A DNA stretch of 40,466 nt from JANJTY01 sp038257155. Lineage in GTDB: Bacteria; Pseudomonadota; Gammaproteobacteria; Xanthomonadales; Xanthomonadaceae. The stretch spans positions 1 through 40,466 of the forward strand of contig JBBSJP010000044.1 in assembly GCA_038257155.1 (NCBI GenBank), given 5' to 3'. Below are positions 1 through 11,100 of the stretch, in pieces. Each line of letters starts with the position of its first letter. The first letter of the stretch is position 1. The notes beneath the pieces were generated by a model that saw only the letters and a list, made by a program, of their open reading frames with translations, was not told the origin of the DNA and did no database searches. The translations under genes and the position numbers were made by a program.

Positions 1-3000
1 ATCCGGACTTTGCAGCCGGGTCAGTTCGTCAAAACCGTTGTAGCCGTAGCTGGTGGTGAGATTGCGCGGATCGGTGACGCTGCGCAGGTTGTCCTGTGCA
101 TCGTAGGCGTAGCCGATCTGGCCGCCCATCGGGTCGATGGCCAGCTTGAGTCGATCAAGCGCGTCGTACTGCTGCTCCAGCGGCTCGGCATGCAGCGGGG
201 TGCGTACAAACCTTTCGTTGCCATTGGCGTCGTACTCGAAACGCGTGGCCTCGTCCGCATCGGCGCCGGCGATTGCCTCGATGCGGCCGAGTGCGTTGAT
301 CGTGCGACGCAGCGTCTTCACCACGGTGCCGTCGGGATCCAGACTCCGCTCCAGCTCCCGATCACCCGCTGCATTCAGGGTGTAGGCGATGCGATTGCCG
401 AGCGCGTCCTGGATCGACTCGAGACGACCGGCGGCGTCGTAGCCATAGGCGAGGAAGCTGGCATCCGGCAGGATCAGGCGATCGAGGTTGCCAGCGGCGT
501 CGTAGCGGTACTCGGTGACTTCGCGCGCTGTTGCATTCTCCGGGCCTACGCGCACGAAGCGGATGCGGTCGCGCGCGTCGTACTCGTATTCGGTCGACAG
601 CCCGTTTGGATCGACCTGCTCCAGCACGCGGCCGTGGGCGTCGTGTCGGGTGTAGCGGGTAACCAGATTGTTGGCATCAATCGCGCGCAGCAGGTTGCCA
701 GTACTCGCCTCGTATTCGAAGCGCTGCACATCGGCTACGTCGCTGCGCGGGCCATCGATGCTCTCGACTCGACCCAAGCCGTTGTAGGTGTAGGTCCAGA
801 TACGCGCGATGCCGCCAGCGGTCACCGTCATGCTGCGGCGGTCACCCTTCTCGTCGTAGACAAAGTCGGTGATGCGATTGCCGCCCTCGACCGGTTCGAC
901 CTTGCGCGTGATGCGGCGCAATTGCGGATGCCAGGTATAGGTCGTGGTGCGGGCTTCGGTGGTGCCAGCTGCTTCGGTGCGGCTTTCGATCAAACCGCGC
1001 TCGTTGCGCACGAAACGGGTGATGTTGCCGCGGAAATCTTTGCGCTCGGACACAAAACCGCGACCGTCGTACTTGGTCTCCGCCACACCACCACTGCCGC
1101 AGGCACTGCAGGGCTGGGTCATGTGGCTGAGGTAAGGCCGGTCGTGCCGCTTGACGAAGTGGTAGGTGCGCTCGGTGCCGTAGGGATCGGTAACCGTGGT
1201 GGTCAGGCGACCGTATTCGAAGCGGTGCAGGTCGGCGCCACCTGCTCGGCTGGACTCGCGCACCTTGCCGTCAGCGTTGTAGCGATAGGTCGAGAGGCGA
1301 ACATCACGCTCGTCGGTGATACCGGTCAGGTTCGATGGGCGGGCCAGATCCTCGAAGTGGTAGTGGCGCGAACGGCCATCCGGGTAGCTGACTTCGATCA
1401 GGTTGCCCGAGTCATCATGCCGATACGTGGTTTCACGCTCGGCGGGATCGGTCAGGCTGGCCAGACGGCTGCTGAGCGGATCGTAGCCAAAGCGCAGGCT
1501 GCGGCCGAAGCTGTCGCTGACCCGCTCGATGCGTCCGAGCGCGTCGTAGTGCAGGCTGTGCGCGACGCCGCTGCGATGCGTTAGGGACAGCAGACGTCCC
1601 TGGGCATCGTAGCGTTCGATCAGGTCGTCGAAGTTGCGGTACTGCCAGCCGCTGGTATTGCCGCCGGAAGTCAGGCGCTCGAGCTGGCCCGGAATATTGC
1701 TCTCGCCAACGTATCGGTCGCTGCGCAGATTGAACTGGTACCACCCACCGTCGGGGCGCACCAGAAGCACCTTGTCGGGTCGTTCGCTGACGGGGTACGG
1801 CGCCCCGCCGATCCCCGGCGGCAGACGCAGGCGGGCGAAGTAGCTTGCCGTCCACTTGTTGCCAACGAAACTGCCGGGGCGCGGCATCGCGCTGGAATAG
1901 GTGCGCACGAAATGCAACGGGAAAACGCCAGTGCCGACGTAGTCGACGTCGGTCTGCCACTTGGCGCCGGTGCCGACCTGGGTCGGATTGCCCAGGTCCG
2001 GGCCACCACCGCCTTCGCCGTCATTGCCTTCACCATCACCGCCGTCATCGCCGCTGCCCCACATCGAGCCAAGCACGCCGCCCAGCCCGCCGAAGCAGGC
2101 TGGCGTGTAGGAGCACAGCACTTCGTTCAAATCGTCGATGCCAAGCTCGGCCAGGTCGCCCTCGGTAAGCGCCTCGATCCCGGCCATGATCATCTGCACC
2201 CACTGGTAGACCTCGTAGGCCGCCATGGCGTAGCTGATCGCCGTCATGACGATGGCAATCACCGGGCCAATAGCGAGGGCGGCCGGACCCAGCAGGGCGG
2301 TCATCATGGCCGTGGCCATGAATGCCGCGCCGGCACGTGCGGCGAGCCCTGCCAGCAACATTGCCGCCTTGCGCGCGATCTTGAGTTCACACAGCACGGT
2401 CAGCAGCACCGCCTGCGACAGGCAACCCATGTTGATGCCACCCGCCAGGCCGCCTTCGAGGCGCTGCATCGAGCTGCCGCTGACCGGGTCGATGATCACG
2501 TAGCCGGCGCCGCGCCAGCCTCGGTTTTCCAATTCGCGTTCGTGCGCGACCACGATCAGTCCAGCCTGCGCCGCGGCGCGAATTTCATTCTCTGCGTCGG
2601 CTGAAAGTTGTAGTTGCGCCAATGCGGTGGTTACATTGCTTGCGTCGATCTGGAAGAGCCTCTGCCCCTCCGTGATTGCAGTGCGGATCGCGGCGGCACT
2701 GGAAACGCCGGCATTGGTGAGCGGTGTGCCGGTGACCAGGTTCCAGCTCACGCTTTCGGCCAGCGAACCGCCGGCGCCAAGCTGCAGCGCTACGGCATAG
2801 CTGTCCTCCGGATTGGGCAGGCTGAGCGCGGTGCGCACCGCCTTGACGTCGGTCGAATAGCCCTTGTACGAACCGGTACGCGGAATGCCGAAGTAATAGC
2901 GCACCTGCAGCGGCGCGCTGAAGGTGCCGATCGAGGGCAGTCGCAGCGCGCGGCCACCAACATGGCGCGCGGCCTCGTCGTCGATGCGATCGTGCAGCAT

Positions 3001-5112
3001 CCAGTAAGTGAGGCCGCCGTAGTAAAGGAAATCGCGCGTCGACAGACGTGCCCGGTCAGGCAGTCCGGCGGTCTCACGCTCGGCGCGCTCGGGCGTGATG
3101 CCGGCCAGGTTGGGCTGGAACAGCACGTGGCTGCCGGCAGCGAAACGATACGGCTCGGTGCTCGTCCATTGGCCGTGTGCATCGCGCAAATCGGCGGTCC
3201 AGTGGTGCAGTGTGCCCATGCGGGCACTGCCACCATCGAACAGGACCTCGTCATTCAGCTTCAGCAGGTTGCGCACCGTGATCTGGCCGATGGGCATGCT
3301 CTCGGCATTGGCCGCGGCGTACTGCGCGATGGCCTGCGCATCAGCGTCGGAAGCCGGTGCGTAGTCCACCCACAGGCGCTGGGTGCCGATGCGCGCCAAC
3401 GGAATGTCCACCGTTTGCGTGGGCGAGTCGTAGCGGAGCGCCGTCTCGTCGGCATAGAACGAAACCCGCAGGCTGTGACGCAAGCCGGCCGGCACCGCCG
3501 CGTAACGAGTGGGCACGGCGCTGACCACCGGATACGGCAGGCTGCCCTCCAGCATCAGACGCTCTACCGGCACGATGCTGCGTTGCTGACGCAGGTCGAC
3601 TGGCGTTGCACCTGGATATTGCGCTTCCAGCGTTGCAGCCGATTCACGCGCCAACTGCTGAACGCCCTCGTCCAGCGCGTCGTAATCGAATCCACTCATG
3701 CCGCCGGTGGCATCGATCTGCACGTTCTGCGCGAACTCGACTGCAAGCTGTTCGAATCCCGGCTGAGCGATCTGCCGCCAAGGCAGCTCTTCCTGGTACT
3801 CGAACTGCTTGAAGGCCGCATCCAGCGGCACCCACTGATCGGGGTTGCGGTTGACCGCGCCGCGCGCGGGCAGGAAGTCGACCCAGGCCTCGACCCAGAC
3901 ATGCGTCAGGCGCAAGGCGCGGATCTGGCCGCCGGAGGCCAGCGCGGTTGCGGGCACGCCGCCTCGGAGTAGCAGATCGCCTGCCATCGCCGGTGTTTCG
4001 AGGTCACCCAGCCAGTTCTGCACCTGTTCGATCGGCAGTTCAATATTGCCTTGCACGTAGCGCGCCGGAATGCCCGCGACGCGCAGCAGGGCAATGGTCA
4101 GGCTGGCGATGTCGTGCGCATTGCCGTGGCGGTTGAGCAGGGTGAGCGCCGCGCCCTGGATCGATCCGAAGGTGGGATCAAACTCGATGTGGTTGTAGAC
4201 CCAGTTGCGGATCGCGACCGGGTCGTTGCCCAGTTCTTCGGCCAGCGCGCGGATCTCGTCGGTTGGCGCGGTTTCCAGCGTGGCGGCCAGGTCGGCTGCA
4301 TCAGGCGGCGCGAGTGCGCTGGCCGGATCGGATGCCGCCTTGGCTCCTGCCGCCGCACCGCCGCTCGCATCCGCATCCGGCTCCGGGGTGGATTCGGGGC
4401 GCAGAAACTGCGCCGGCAGGCGATCACGTGATACGGGTGCAAACGCCTTGAGGTTCTGCTGTCCGGCGAACCATTCGGCAAGCTCCTGGATCGCGGTTTC
4501 CGCATCAAGGGGCCCGCGTCCCTCGGCGGCGCGCTCAACCTCTCGCACCAGGCGGCGGAATTCCTGAGCCTCGCGACGGAACTCGGCCATGAGCTGGGCC
4601 TGCTGGCTGACTACCTGGCCCGGAATACCGAGCTGGGCCATGCCCTGCGCCTCGCGTTGCCAATGCGCCTCGACCTGCGGTTCGTACTCACCCAGGGCTT
4701 GCAGTTCCGCGACAATCTCATCGGCCAGCGCCAGGGCGTCGACGGGTGCCGCCGGCGCACTCTTGTCGGCTACAGCAGCGAGTGCCACGGTCGGACGCAG
4801 GAAGCGGGTCAACATTGCAATCCGTTCGAGCCGTTCGGCGGCGTCTTCGGTCGCCGCATCGGGTTCGCCGAGTGGCGCATCGATACCCGACTTCGCCACG
4901 CTCTCGCGCGCCGCCTCTCGCCCGCTGGACAGCGGCAGCGCCGTGCTCAGCCAATGCGACGCGGCCGCTCCGCGCTGCGCCGCTGGAGCAAGGCCGGCCT
5001 GCGCCTCAAGCGCCGCCAATGGCGATGACCAGCCGCCGAGAAAAGCGACGGCAGCGGTGATGAGGGTGGCAGATACCCGCGCCACGATCCGGGAATAGTC
5101 AACAACGGCCAT
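1..5112 (-). CDS. Exported transglutaminase-like / DUF6531 / RHS (YD-repeat) protein, 3' end outside window
   Basis: The reading frame is open from the ATG at 5112 to base 1 (1704 codons), so the C-terminus is missing. Residues 1-35 look like a signal peptide. A Pro/Ala-rich helical region follows. A transglutaminase-like core spans about residues 295-435: the usual Cys position reads G-N-A-H-D-I-A-S-L (about 331), the His region reads THVWVEAW (about 404), and the Asp region reads WVPLDAAFK. The catalytic Cys is therefore Ala, and crosslinking activity is doubtful. Residues about 915-972 form a long hydrophobic Ala/Met-rich segment. A Gly/Asp-rich linker (about 1018-1043) leads into DUF6531 (PLHFVRTYSS, about 1060) and then YD repeats (YDALGR, YDAAGR, FEYDANGN) with a CSACGSGG element near 1335. 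RHS shells in other bacteria often carry a variable C-terminal toxin, but that part lies outside the window. The start is 5 bases after the upstream stop, which suggests co-translation. The family assignment is firm; the function is not known. Confidence 0.9.
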   Translation of the reverse strand, partial: MAVVDYSRIVARVSATLITAAVAFLGGWSSPLAALEAQAGLAPAAQRGAAASHWLSTALPLSSGREAARESVAKSGIDAPLGEPDAATEDAAERLERIAMLTRFLRPTVALAAVADKSAPAAPVDALALADEIVAELQALGEYEPQVEAHWQREAQGMAQLGIPGQVVSQQAQLMAEFRREAQEFRRLVREVERAAEGRGPLDAETAIQELAEWFAGQQNLKAFAPVSRDRLPAQFLRPESTPEPDADASGGAAAGAKAASDPASALAPPDAADLAATLETAPTDEIRALAEELGNDPVAIRNWVYNHIEFDPTFGSIQGAALTLLNRHGNAHDIASLTIALLRVAGIPARYVQGNIELPIEQVQNWLGDLETPAMAGDLLLRGGVPATALASGGQIRALRLTHVWVEAWVDFLPARGAVNRNPDQWVPLDAAFKQFEYQEELPWRQIAQPGFEQLAVEFAQNVQIDATGGMSGFDYDALDEGVQQLARESAATLEAQYPGATPVDLRQQRSIVPVERLMLEGSLPYPVVSAVPTRYAAVPAGLRHSLRVSFYADETALRYDSPTQTVDIPLARIGTQRLWVDYAPASDADAQAIAQYAAANAESMPIGQITVRNLLKLNDEVLFDGGSARMGTLHHWTADLRDAHGQWTSTEPYRFAAGSHVLFQPNLAGITPERAERETAGLPDRARLSTRDFLYYGGLTYWMLHDRIDDEAARHVGGRALRLPSIGTFSAPLQVRYYFGIPRTGSYKGYSTDVKAVRTALSLPNPEDSYAVALQLGAGGSLAESVSWNLVTGTPLTNAGVSSAAAIRTAITEGQRLFQIDASNVTTALAQLQLSADAENEIRAAAQAGLIVVAHERELENRGWRGAGYVIIDPVSGSSMQRLEGGLAGGINMGCLSQAVLLTVLCELKIARKAAMLLAGLAARAGAAFMATAMMTALLGPAALAIGPVIAIVMTAISYAMAAYEVYQWVQMIMAGIEALTEGDLAELGIDDLNEVLCSYTPACFGGLGGVLGSMWGSGDDGGDGEGNDGEGGGGPDLGNPTQVGTGAKWQTDVDYVGTGVFPLHFVRTYSSAMPRPGSFVGNKWTASYFARLRLPPGIGGAPYPVSERPDKVLLVRPDGGWYQFNLRSDRYVGESNIPGQLERLTSGGNTSGWQYRNFDDLIERYDAQGRLLSLTHRSGVAHSLHYDALGRIERVSDSFGRSLRFGYDPLSSRLASLTDPAERETTYRHDDSGNLIEVSYPDGRSRHYHFEDLARPSNLTGITDERDVRLSTYRYNADGKVRESSRAGGADLHRFEYGRLTTTVTDPYGTERTYHFVKRHDRPYLSHMTQPCSACGSGGVAETKYDGRGFVSERKDFRGNITRFVRNERGLIESRTEAAGTTEARTTTYTWHPQLRRITRKVEPVEGGNRITDFVYDEKGDRRSMTVTAGGIARIWTYTYNGLGRVESIDGPRSDVADVQRFEYEASTGNLLRAIDANNLVTRYTRHDAHGRVLEQVDPNGLSTEYEYDARDRIRFVRVGPENATAREVTEYRYDAAGNLDRLILPDASFLAYGYDAAGRLESIQDALGNRIAYTLNAAGDRELERSLDPDGTVVKTLRRTINALGRIEAIAGADADEATRFEYDANGNERFVRTPLHAEPLEQQYDALDRLKLAIDPMGGQIGYAYDAQDNLRSVTDPRNLTTSYGYNGFDELTRLQSPD

Positions 5113-5117
5113 GTCGT

Positions 5118-8100
5118 TCAGTCCTCGATCGTCTGCTGGTACCAGCGGAACGCAGCGCTCCGCAGGGTTTCGTCAATGCCAAGTCGCGCCGCGGCAATAT
5201 CCACCGTGGTAATGCGCAACAGCGAATCACGCGCCTGCAGCAGGTCCACCAGTCCGCTGGCGAAATTGCCGCGCTCGATGGTTGCAAGCGCCGCGGAGTA
5301 GCGGCTGGCCGCCTGGTTGCGCGCGTTGATCTCGCTGGGCGCGTTGGGACTAAGGCTGCGGATCAATTGCAGGGTGGTTTCGGCGTGATCGCCCAAGGCC
5401 ACCACCGGGATCTCGGTGCGCAGCACATGCAATGGCTCGACGGCGCCGGTTACCGCAATGCGGGTCTCGACCTCCAGCGCACCGGTGACATCGGCGAGGC
5501 GCAATCCGGCATCGAAGTCACGCCGCTCTGCCTCCTCCAGTTGCTCACGCCACAGCACATGCTGGTCGGAATGCGCCAACGCATTCGGGGCATGCGACTC
5601 AACCCGCGCTGCGGAAGGCACATCCAGCCGAACGTCCAGCTCCACCGCGCTGCCCAGGTTCTGCACATGCGTGGTCAGGGGCACAAAGGCACCGGCGACA
5701 AAGTGTTCCGGCAACAGGGGCGTGATGTGCTGCACGCCGGCATCGAGCAGTTCGCGCAGCGCTTCGGATTCCGGCTCCTGCATCAGGCTTGCAACGAAGT
5801 CGAAGCCGAATGTCAGGCTGCGACCCAGTCCGAAGCCCGAAGTCAGCAAGGCCGAATCGGATGGCGATGCACTGAAACGACCGTGCACGACGGCGCCGGC
5901 GACCTCATAGCGCGCCGCCGAGCCGCGACCGATGAACTGGCCGTCGTCGAACAAGGGCGAACCGGACACGGCGACCTGATAGTCGGCATGCGCCAGTTTG
6001 CCGCGATAGCGCACGCCCAGCACCGGGTCGAGCAGATGGTTGCGCGAATCGTGTTCGCCATCGGCGATCAGCCCATCGCCTCGGAAGGCGGCCTCGACCA
6101 GGCGATCGGCAAGGGTATGGCTGAGGCGCTGCCATTCGCCACTGATCCAGTAGCTGTTCCACCGATCGCTGGAGAACTCCAGATCGAACTCGGTTGCCGT
6201 GCCCACAATGCGGTGCACGATGCCCATCTCAGTCAGGTAAGCAGACAGGAACTCGCGCCGTGCCGGGTAGCAGGGCGGCGTGTGCGGCCTGTCCTGACAG
6301 CCGATGAGCACCAGCAGGCGGGCCTCGCGCTGGATCTGCTGGCTGGCTTCGACCATCACGCCAGTGGTAGTCAGCACGATGTCGGCGCGCGCAAGCACGC
6401 GCTCGGTTCCGCCAACGTCTGCCATCAGGACGGCCGTGTAGTTGCCCGGCTCGATGCCAACGGTTTGCCAGATTTCGCTCAGCTCCAGGCTGGCAGCGCG
6501 CGGCAGATCGACCGAACCCTCCCAGCGCCACAGCTCCGATTCGTTCTCCAGATCCAGTACCAGCACGCGCAGCGGCAAGGCTGTAAGGTCGGCATTGCCG
6601 GTGTTCTCGACCGAGAAATCGAGTAGCACCGGCGTGTCAATGGTGACGCTGTCTGGCGTGGCCGTGATGCTGCCGCGCAGGCCGTCACCAGTGTCCGCAT
6701 CAGACAACACCAGGAAGCCTGCCTCACGCGTGTCCAGGATGCGTCCGTAGGCATCGCTGAGCTCCTGGGTTACACGCCAGGTTCCCGCTTCGGCACCCAG
6801 CAGGTCGTAGGCATTGTCGAAGCTGCGCGTGGTTCCAGGCAGCAACTGCGGAATCGCATGCAGGTAGGTGGCCCGCAACTCGCCCTCAAGGTCGAACACG
6901 CGCACGCTGAGCAGCAGATCGTGCAACAGCACGTTGGCGGTCTGACTCAACACATGTGAAGCAATGCCGACGCGCTCGCCGCTGCGGTACTCGGCACGAT
7001 CAAGCTGCAGGCGGGCACTGACAGCCGCGTCTTCGTTGTCGGCCAGCACGGTGAAAGGCGCCTGGGCACTGGCAGCATCGCGACCTTCAGCGACAAGCAC
7101 GGCATGCGCAACGTAACCGCCAGCGATGGAATCGGCAATCGGAAACACGCCCGACACCTCGAGATTCTCGCCGGCGGGCAGCAACACATCGGTCAGCCGC
7201 ACGTCGGCAACGAACTCCCCTGCGGCGTCGCGCACCTCGATGCGCAACTCGCCTGCCACGTCGACGGGATTGGCATTGCTCAGGCTTGCCACGATCTGCG
7301 CATCCTGGTGCGCACCATACTCGGCGCGATCGGTGCTGAGCCCCAGGCCAATCAGGTTCTCGACCTCGATGCGCGGAATGGCGAGCGGCACGCGGATATC
7401 CTGCGGCGCAAAGCTGTTGCGGAAGTTGAGGAAACCACTGTCGATCGCCGCACGGCGCTCACCCAGGCGCAAGCCGGTCAGCAGCGTGTCAAAATTGATC
7501 GCCACACCATCGGCTGCCACGTCGCGCAGGCTCCAGACATACTCGGTACGACCATCGGCATGCAGCACGCTGGCCGCGGGTTGCTGGTCGAAACTTTCCA
7601 GGGTTTGATCGGCACGGGTGAACAGGTGGGCATCAACGCCGATCGCACCACAGGTCACCGGGATCTGATAGATCGCACTGGTGTTGTGATCCCACATCAT
7701 CAGGCGACTGTTGAAGCGATCGAAGGCGAGATAGTCGATGTCGCCAACACGCGAATCCACGCGGCTGACGTCAAGCAGGCCAACCACCTGGCCGGTGCGC
7801 GGCACTACCTGCGACAGCACGCGCTCCTCACCGTTCTGACCAACCCGAGCCCACTGGCTGGCTGTGATGTAGAAGTTGTCGGCGCAGTCGGCGGTGATGG
7901 TCGGGTAGCCGTCGCCCTCGAACACCGGATCTATTACCCCATCGCGGCGCGAGAAGATGGTGCGGGTGGCGCCATCCGGCGTGACCTGCAGGACGTGATG
8001 GCTGGTGTTCTGGATGTAGACGTTGTCGCGCCCGTCCACCGCCAGGCCCAGCGGTGTGCCGATGCCGACGCTGCTGACCGTGGTAAGGGTCGAGTCGGCA

Positions 8101-11100
8101 GGGTCGAAACGCAGCAAGGCGTTGCTGCGGCCTATCAGGATCTGGTCGAGGCTGTTGACGCCAATGCCATTGACCGCCGTGGTGCCCAGATCGAGCAGGA
8201 TCTCGACCGCACCATCCAGGCTGACCCGCAACAACTGGTAGCGTCCGGTCGAGGCACGGTTGGGAAGATAGAGACGTTCCTGACTGTCCGTAACCAGCCC
8301 GAACTGCGGCGCTATTCCAGTGACCAACACTGACGACGCGCCGCTGGGCGCAACCTGGCGGATCGCGGACGCATCGGTGAAATAGATGTTGCCGGCGCGG
8401 TCAGCCGCGATGCCCTTGGGGAAGCTGATGCCCACCACGCGGCGGAAGCCTGCGGTTTCGACTCGCGAAATCGCGGCGAAATCGGCGCCGGTCAGTTGCA
8501 GGCGCAGGGGGACATTCTGATCTCCGGGCGGAACCTGGGGACGCGAAGTGGTCAGCATGCCGCTGGCGAATCCGCCAACATGCACAAAGTTGTTGGCCGA
8601 GCCGGTGACACCGTCGCGCTCGACGCGAGCACGGAAGTCACCACCGTAAAGCGGGGTCCACTGGCCGAAATCGATGCTGAGCAGCTCCTCGTCGGCCAGC
8701 AGCGGATCGGCACTGCGTACGGCCTGGTGCACCACCGTTCCAATCGGCGGCGGCGGCAAGGCTTGGGCGATGCGCAACTGGTAGATCGTGCCGGTGCTGC
8801 TGGCCTGATCGAACAACAGGAAATCCGCGGCGCGTGCCGCAAGCCCAGTCAGGTTAGCGTTGTTCACCAGATTGTTGATGCGCGCGTCGCGCACGCTACC
8901 ATCGGGGTCGACCAGAAAAGCGCCGCCAGTGTTGCCTGCCACCAGCACACGCGCATCGTTAGCAACCGCCAGGGTTGCCGGCGTGCCTAGCCCGCTGGCG
9001 ACCACGGAAAGCGCGCCATCGACATAACGCGCCAATGTGCCGTTGTTTGGATTGACCATCAGCGCGTTGCCCTGCGCATCAAGCCGCAACCCGTGCACAT
9101 TGTGCAGGCCGGTGGCGAGCACACCGAGTTGGCTGCCGTTCCACTGACGCACCTGGTTGAGGTTGGAATCGGCCAGCAGCAGACGGCCATCGCGATGGTC
9201 AAGACCCCAGAATGACGCGCCGCTGATGGTGGCCACGTCCGTGGCAACGCCGCTGCTGCGATCGATGCGACTCAGTACGTTGGCACGCGTTGCCCACAGG
9301 CTGCCGTCTGCGGCGAAACGCAGGTGACGCAGATTGGTGAGGTTGCGCGCAACCAGGCGCGCCGGTTCGCCCGCCGCGCCGAGTCGCACTATGGTGCGCG
9401 GGCCCGTGCTGGCTACGTGCAAGGCACCATCTGGATCGAATGCCAGGCCAATCGGCGCCACGATGCCGGCATAGTCGTTGACGATCGTGTTGCCGTTGCT
9501 GAGCTCGATGACGCGGCTGTCGCCGTTGAAGGCCACGAACAATCGCCCGTCGGCTGAAGCGCTTACACCGGTGAGTGTATTGCCGCCACTGATCGGATTG
9601 ATGTTCTGATAGCTGCTGCCGGTCCAGCGCAGCAGGGTGGAAGCGCGCGCGCCGATGATCTCGCCATTGCGCAGGGTGAGGTAGGTAGCCGGGAACGCAC
9701 CCAGTCGTTGCGGATAGCCGTCCGGCTGCCAGGAGTACAGGTAGCTGGCATCTACGAACAGCACACGCGAGCCGTCCCAGATCAGGTCGGTCGGGTTGAT
9801 GAACCCTGCGAGCTCGTCGGTCACCGTGCCACCGGCGAAGTCCACCAGCCGGTGTTGGCTGGCGACCGCCGTTACGACACGGCCGTCGGTCAGCTGTGCC
9901 AGCCCGGAAACCGAGGTCGAGGCGATGGTCGGGTCCGTGCGCTGCAAGATCGTTGCCGCGCCGGTTTCGGCATCCAGGCGGCGCGCATGGTAGCGGTTGG
10001 TGCTGTCGTATACGTGGACGACCACGGCACCGTCGCTACTGGTGCTGAGCTGGTAGAAGTTGCTGAGGCTGGCGAACACCTGCAGGCTATCGTCGGCTTC
10101 CAGCCGCAGCAGGCGGCCGGCCGTGGTGCGTGCGAACACACGCCCGTCGGTGGTGTTGACCAGCTCGTTCGGATAATCGGTGTGGGTGGCGACGAGGGCG
10201 AGCTGGCCGTCCTCCTGCAGATGCTGGATGCGGCGGCCCGAATAGTCGAGCAGCAGGATGCGTCCGGCTCCGTCCATTGCGACGCCGTAGATGGTGAAAG
10301 GCAGACTGGCAGCGATTCGAACCTCATTGCCTTCCGCATCGACGCGGTATACATCGCGACTGGCCACTCCGATGAAGCCGCCGTTTCCATCGGGCGTCAA
10401 ATCGGTGTAGCTGCGCGCCGCGACCAGGCGCCGTGTGCTTCCGCCCTCGCGGACGGTCACAAAGCCCGCGTTGATCGAGAACAGACGACCTGCGGCATCA
10501 ACGCGCAGGCGCTGTGGCGACTGCACCAGGGTCAGCAGTCGGTCTTGCAGTTCGCCCTGCGAATTCAGTCGCGCGATACGGTTCTGGCCGTACTCGGACA
10601 CATGGATATCACCGCCCGGGATCTGCACCACGCCAAACGGCGTGCTGAGCCCGGTGGCGAAATTGGATACCGCGCCGTCCTGCACCCGACGCAGGCTGCC
10701 GGCGGCGTAGCTGGCCACCAGAATCGCGCCGTCATCGGCAATCGTCAGGCCGCGAGGACTGGCAATGCCGGTGGCCAGTTCGCTCAAACGGCCATCACTG
10801 CCCAGGCGACGCAAACTGCCGTCGTCATTGGCGATCAGCAGGCCGCCTTCTGCATCGTGCCGAAGGCCTTGCGGGCCGTTGGCGATGCCACGGGCAAACT
10901 CTTCCACCTGCCCTGCGCCGGTCACGCGCAGGATGCTGTGCTGACCGCGATTCACGATGAACAGGTCACCGTTCGGCGCCAGCGCCAGTTCGCCCGGTTC
11001 GCTCAGGCCGCTGGCATAGACCTCGCGGGTGCCGTCCGGGGCCACGCGGATCACGCTGTGATCGCCGGTATTGCTCACGAACAGACTGCCATCGGCGGCC

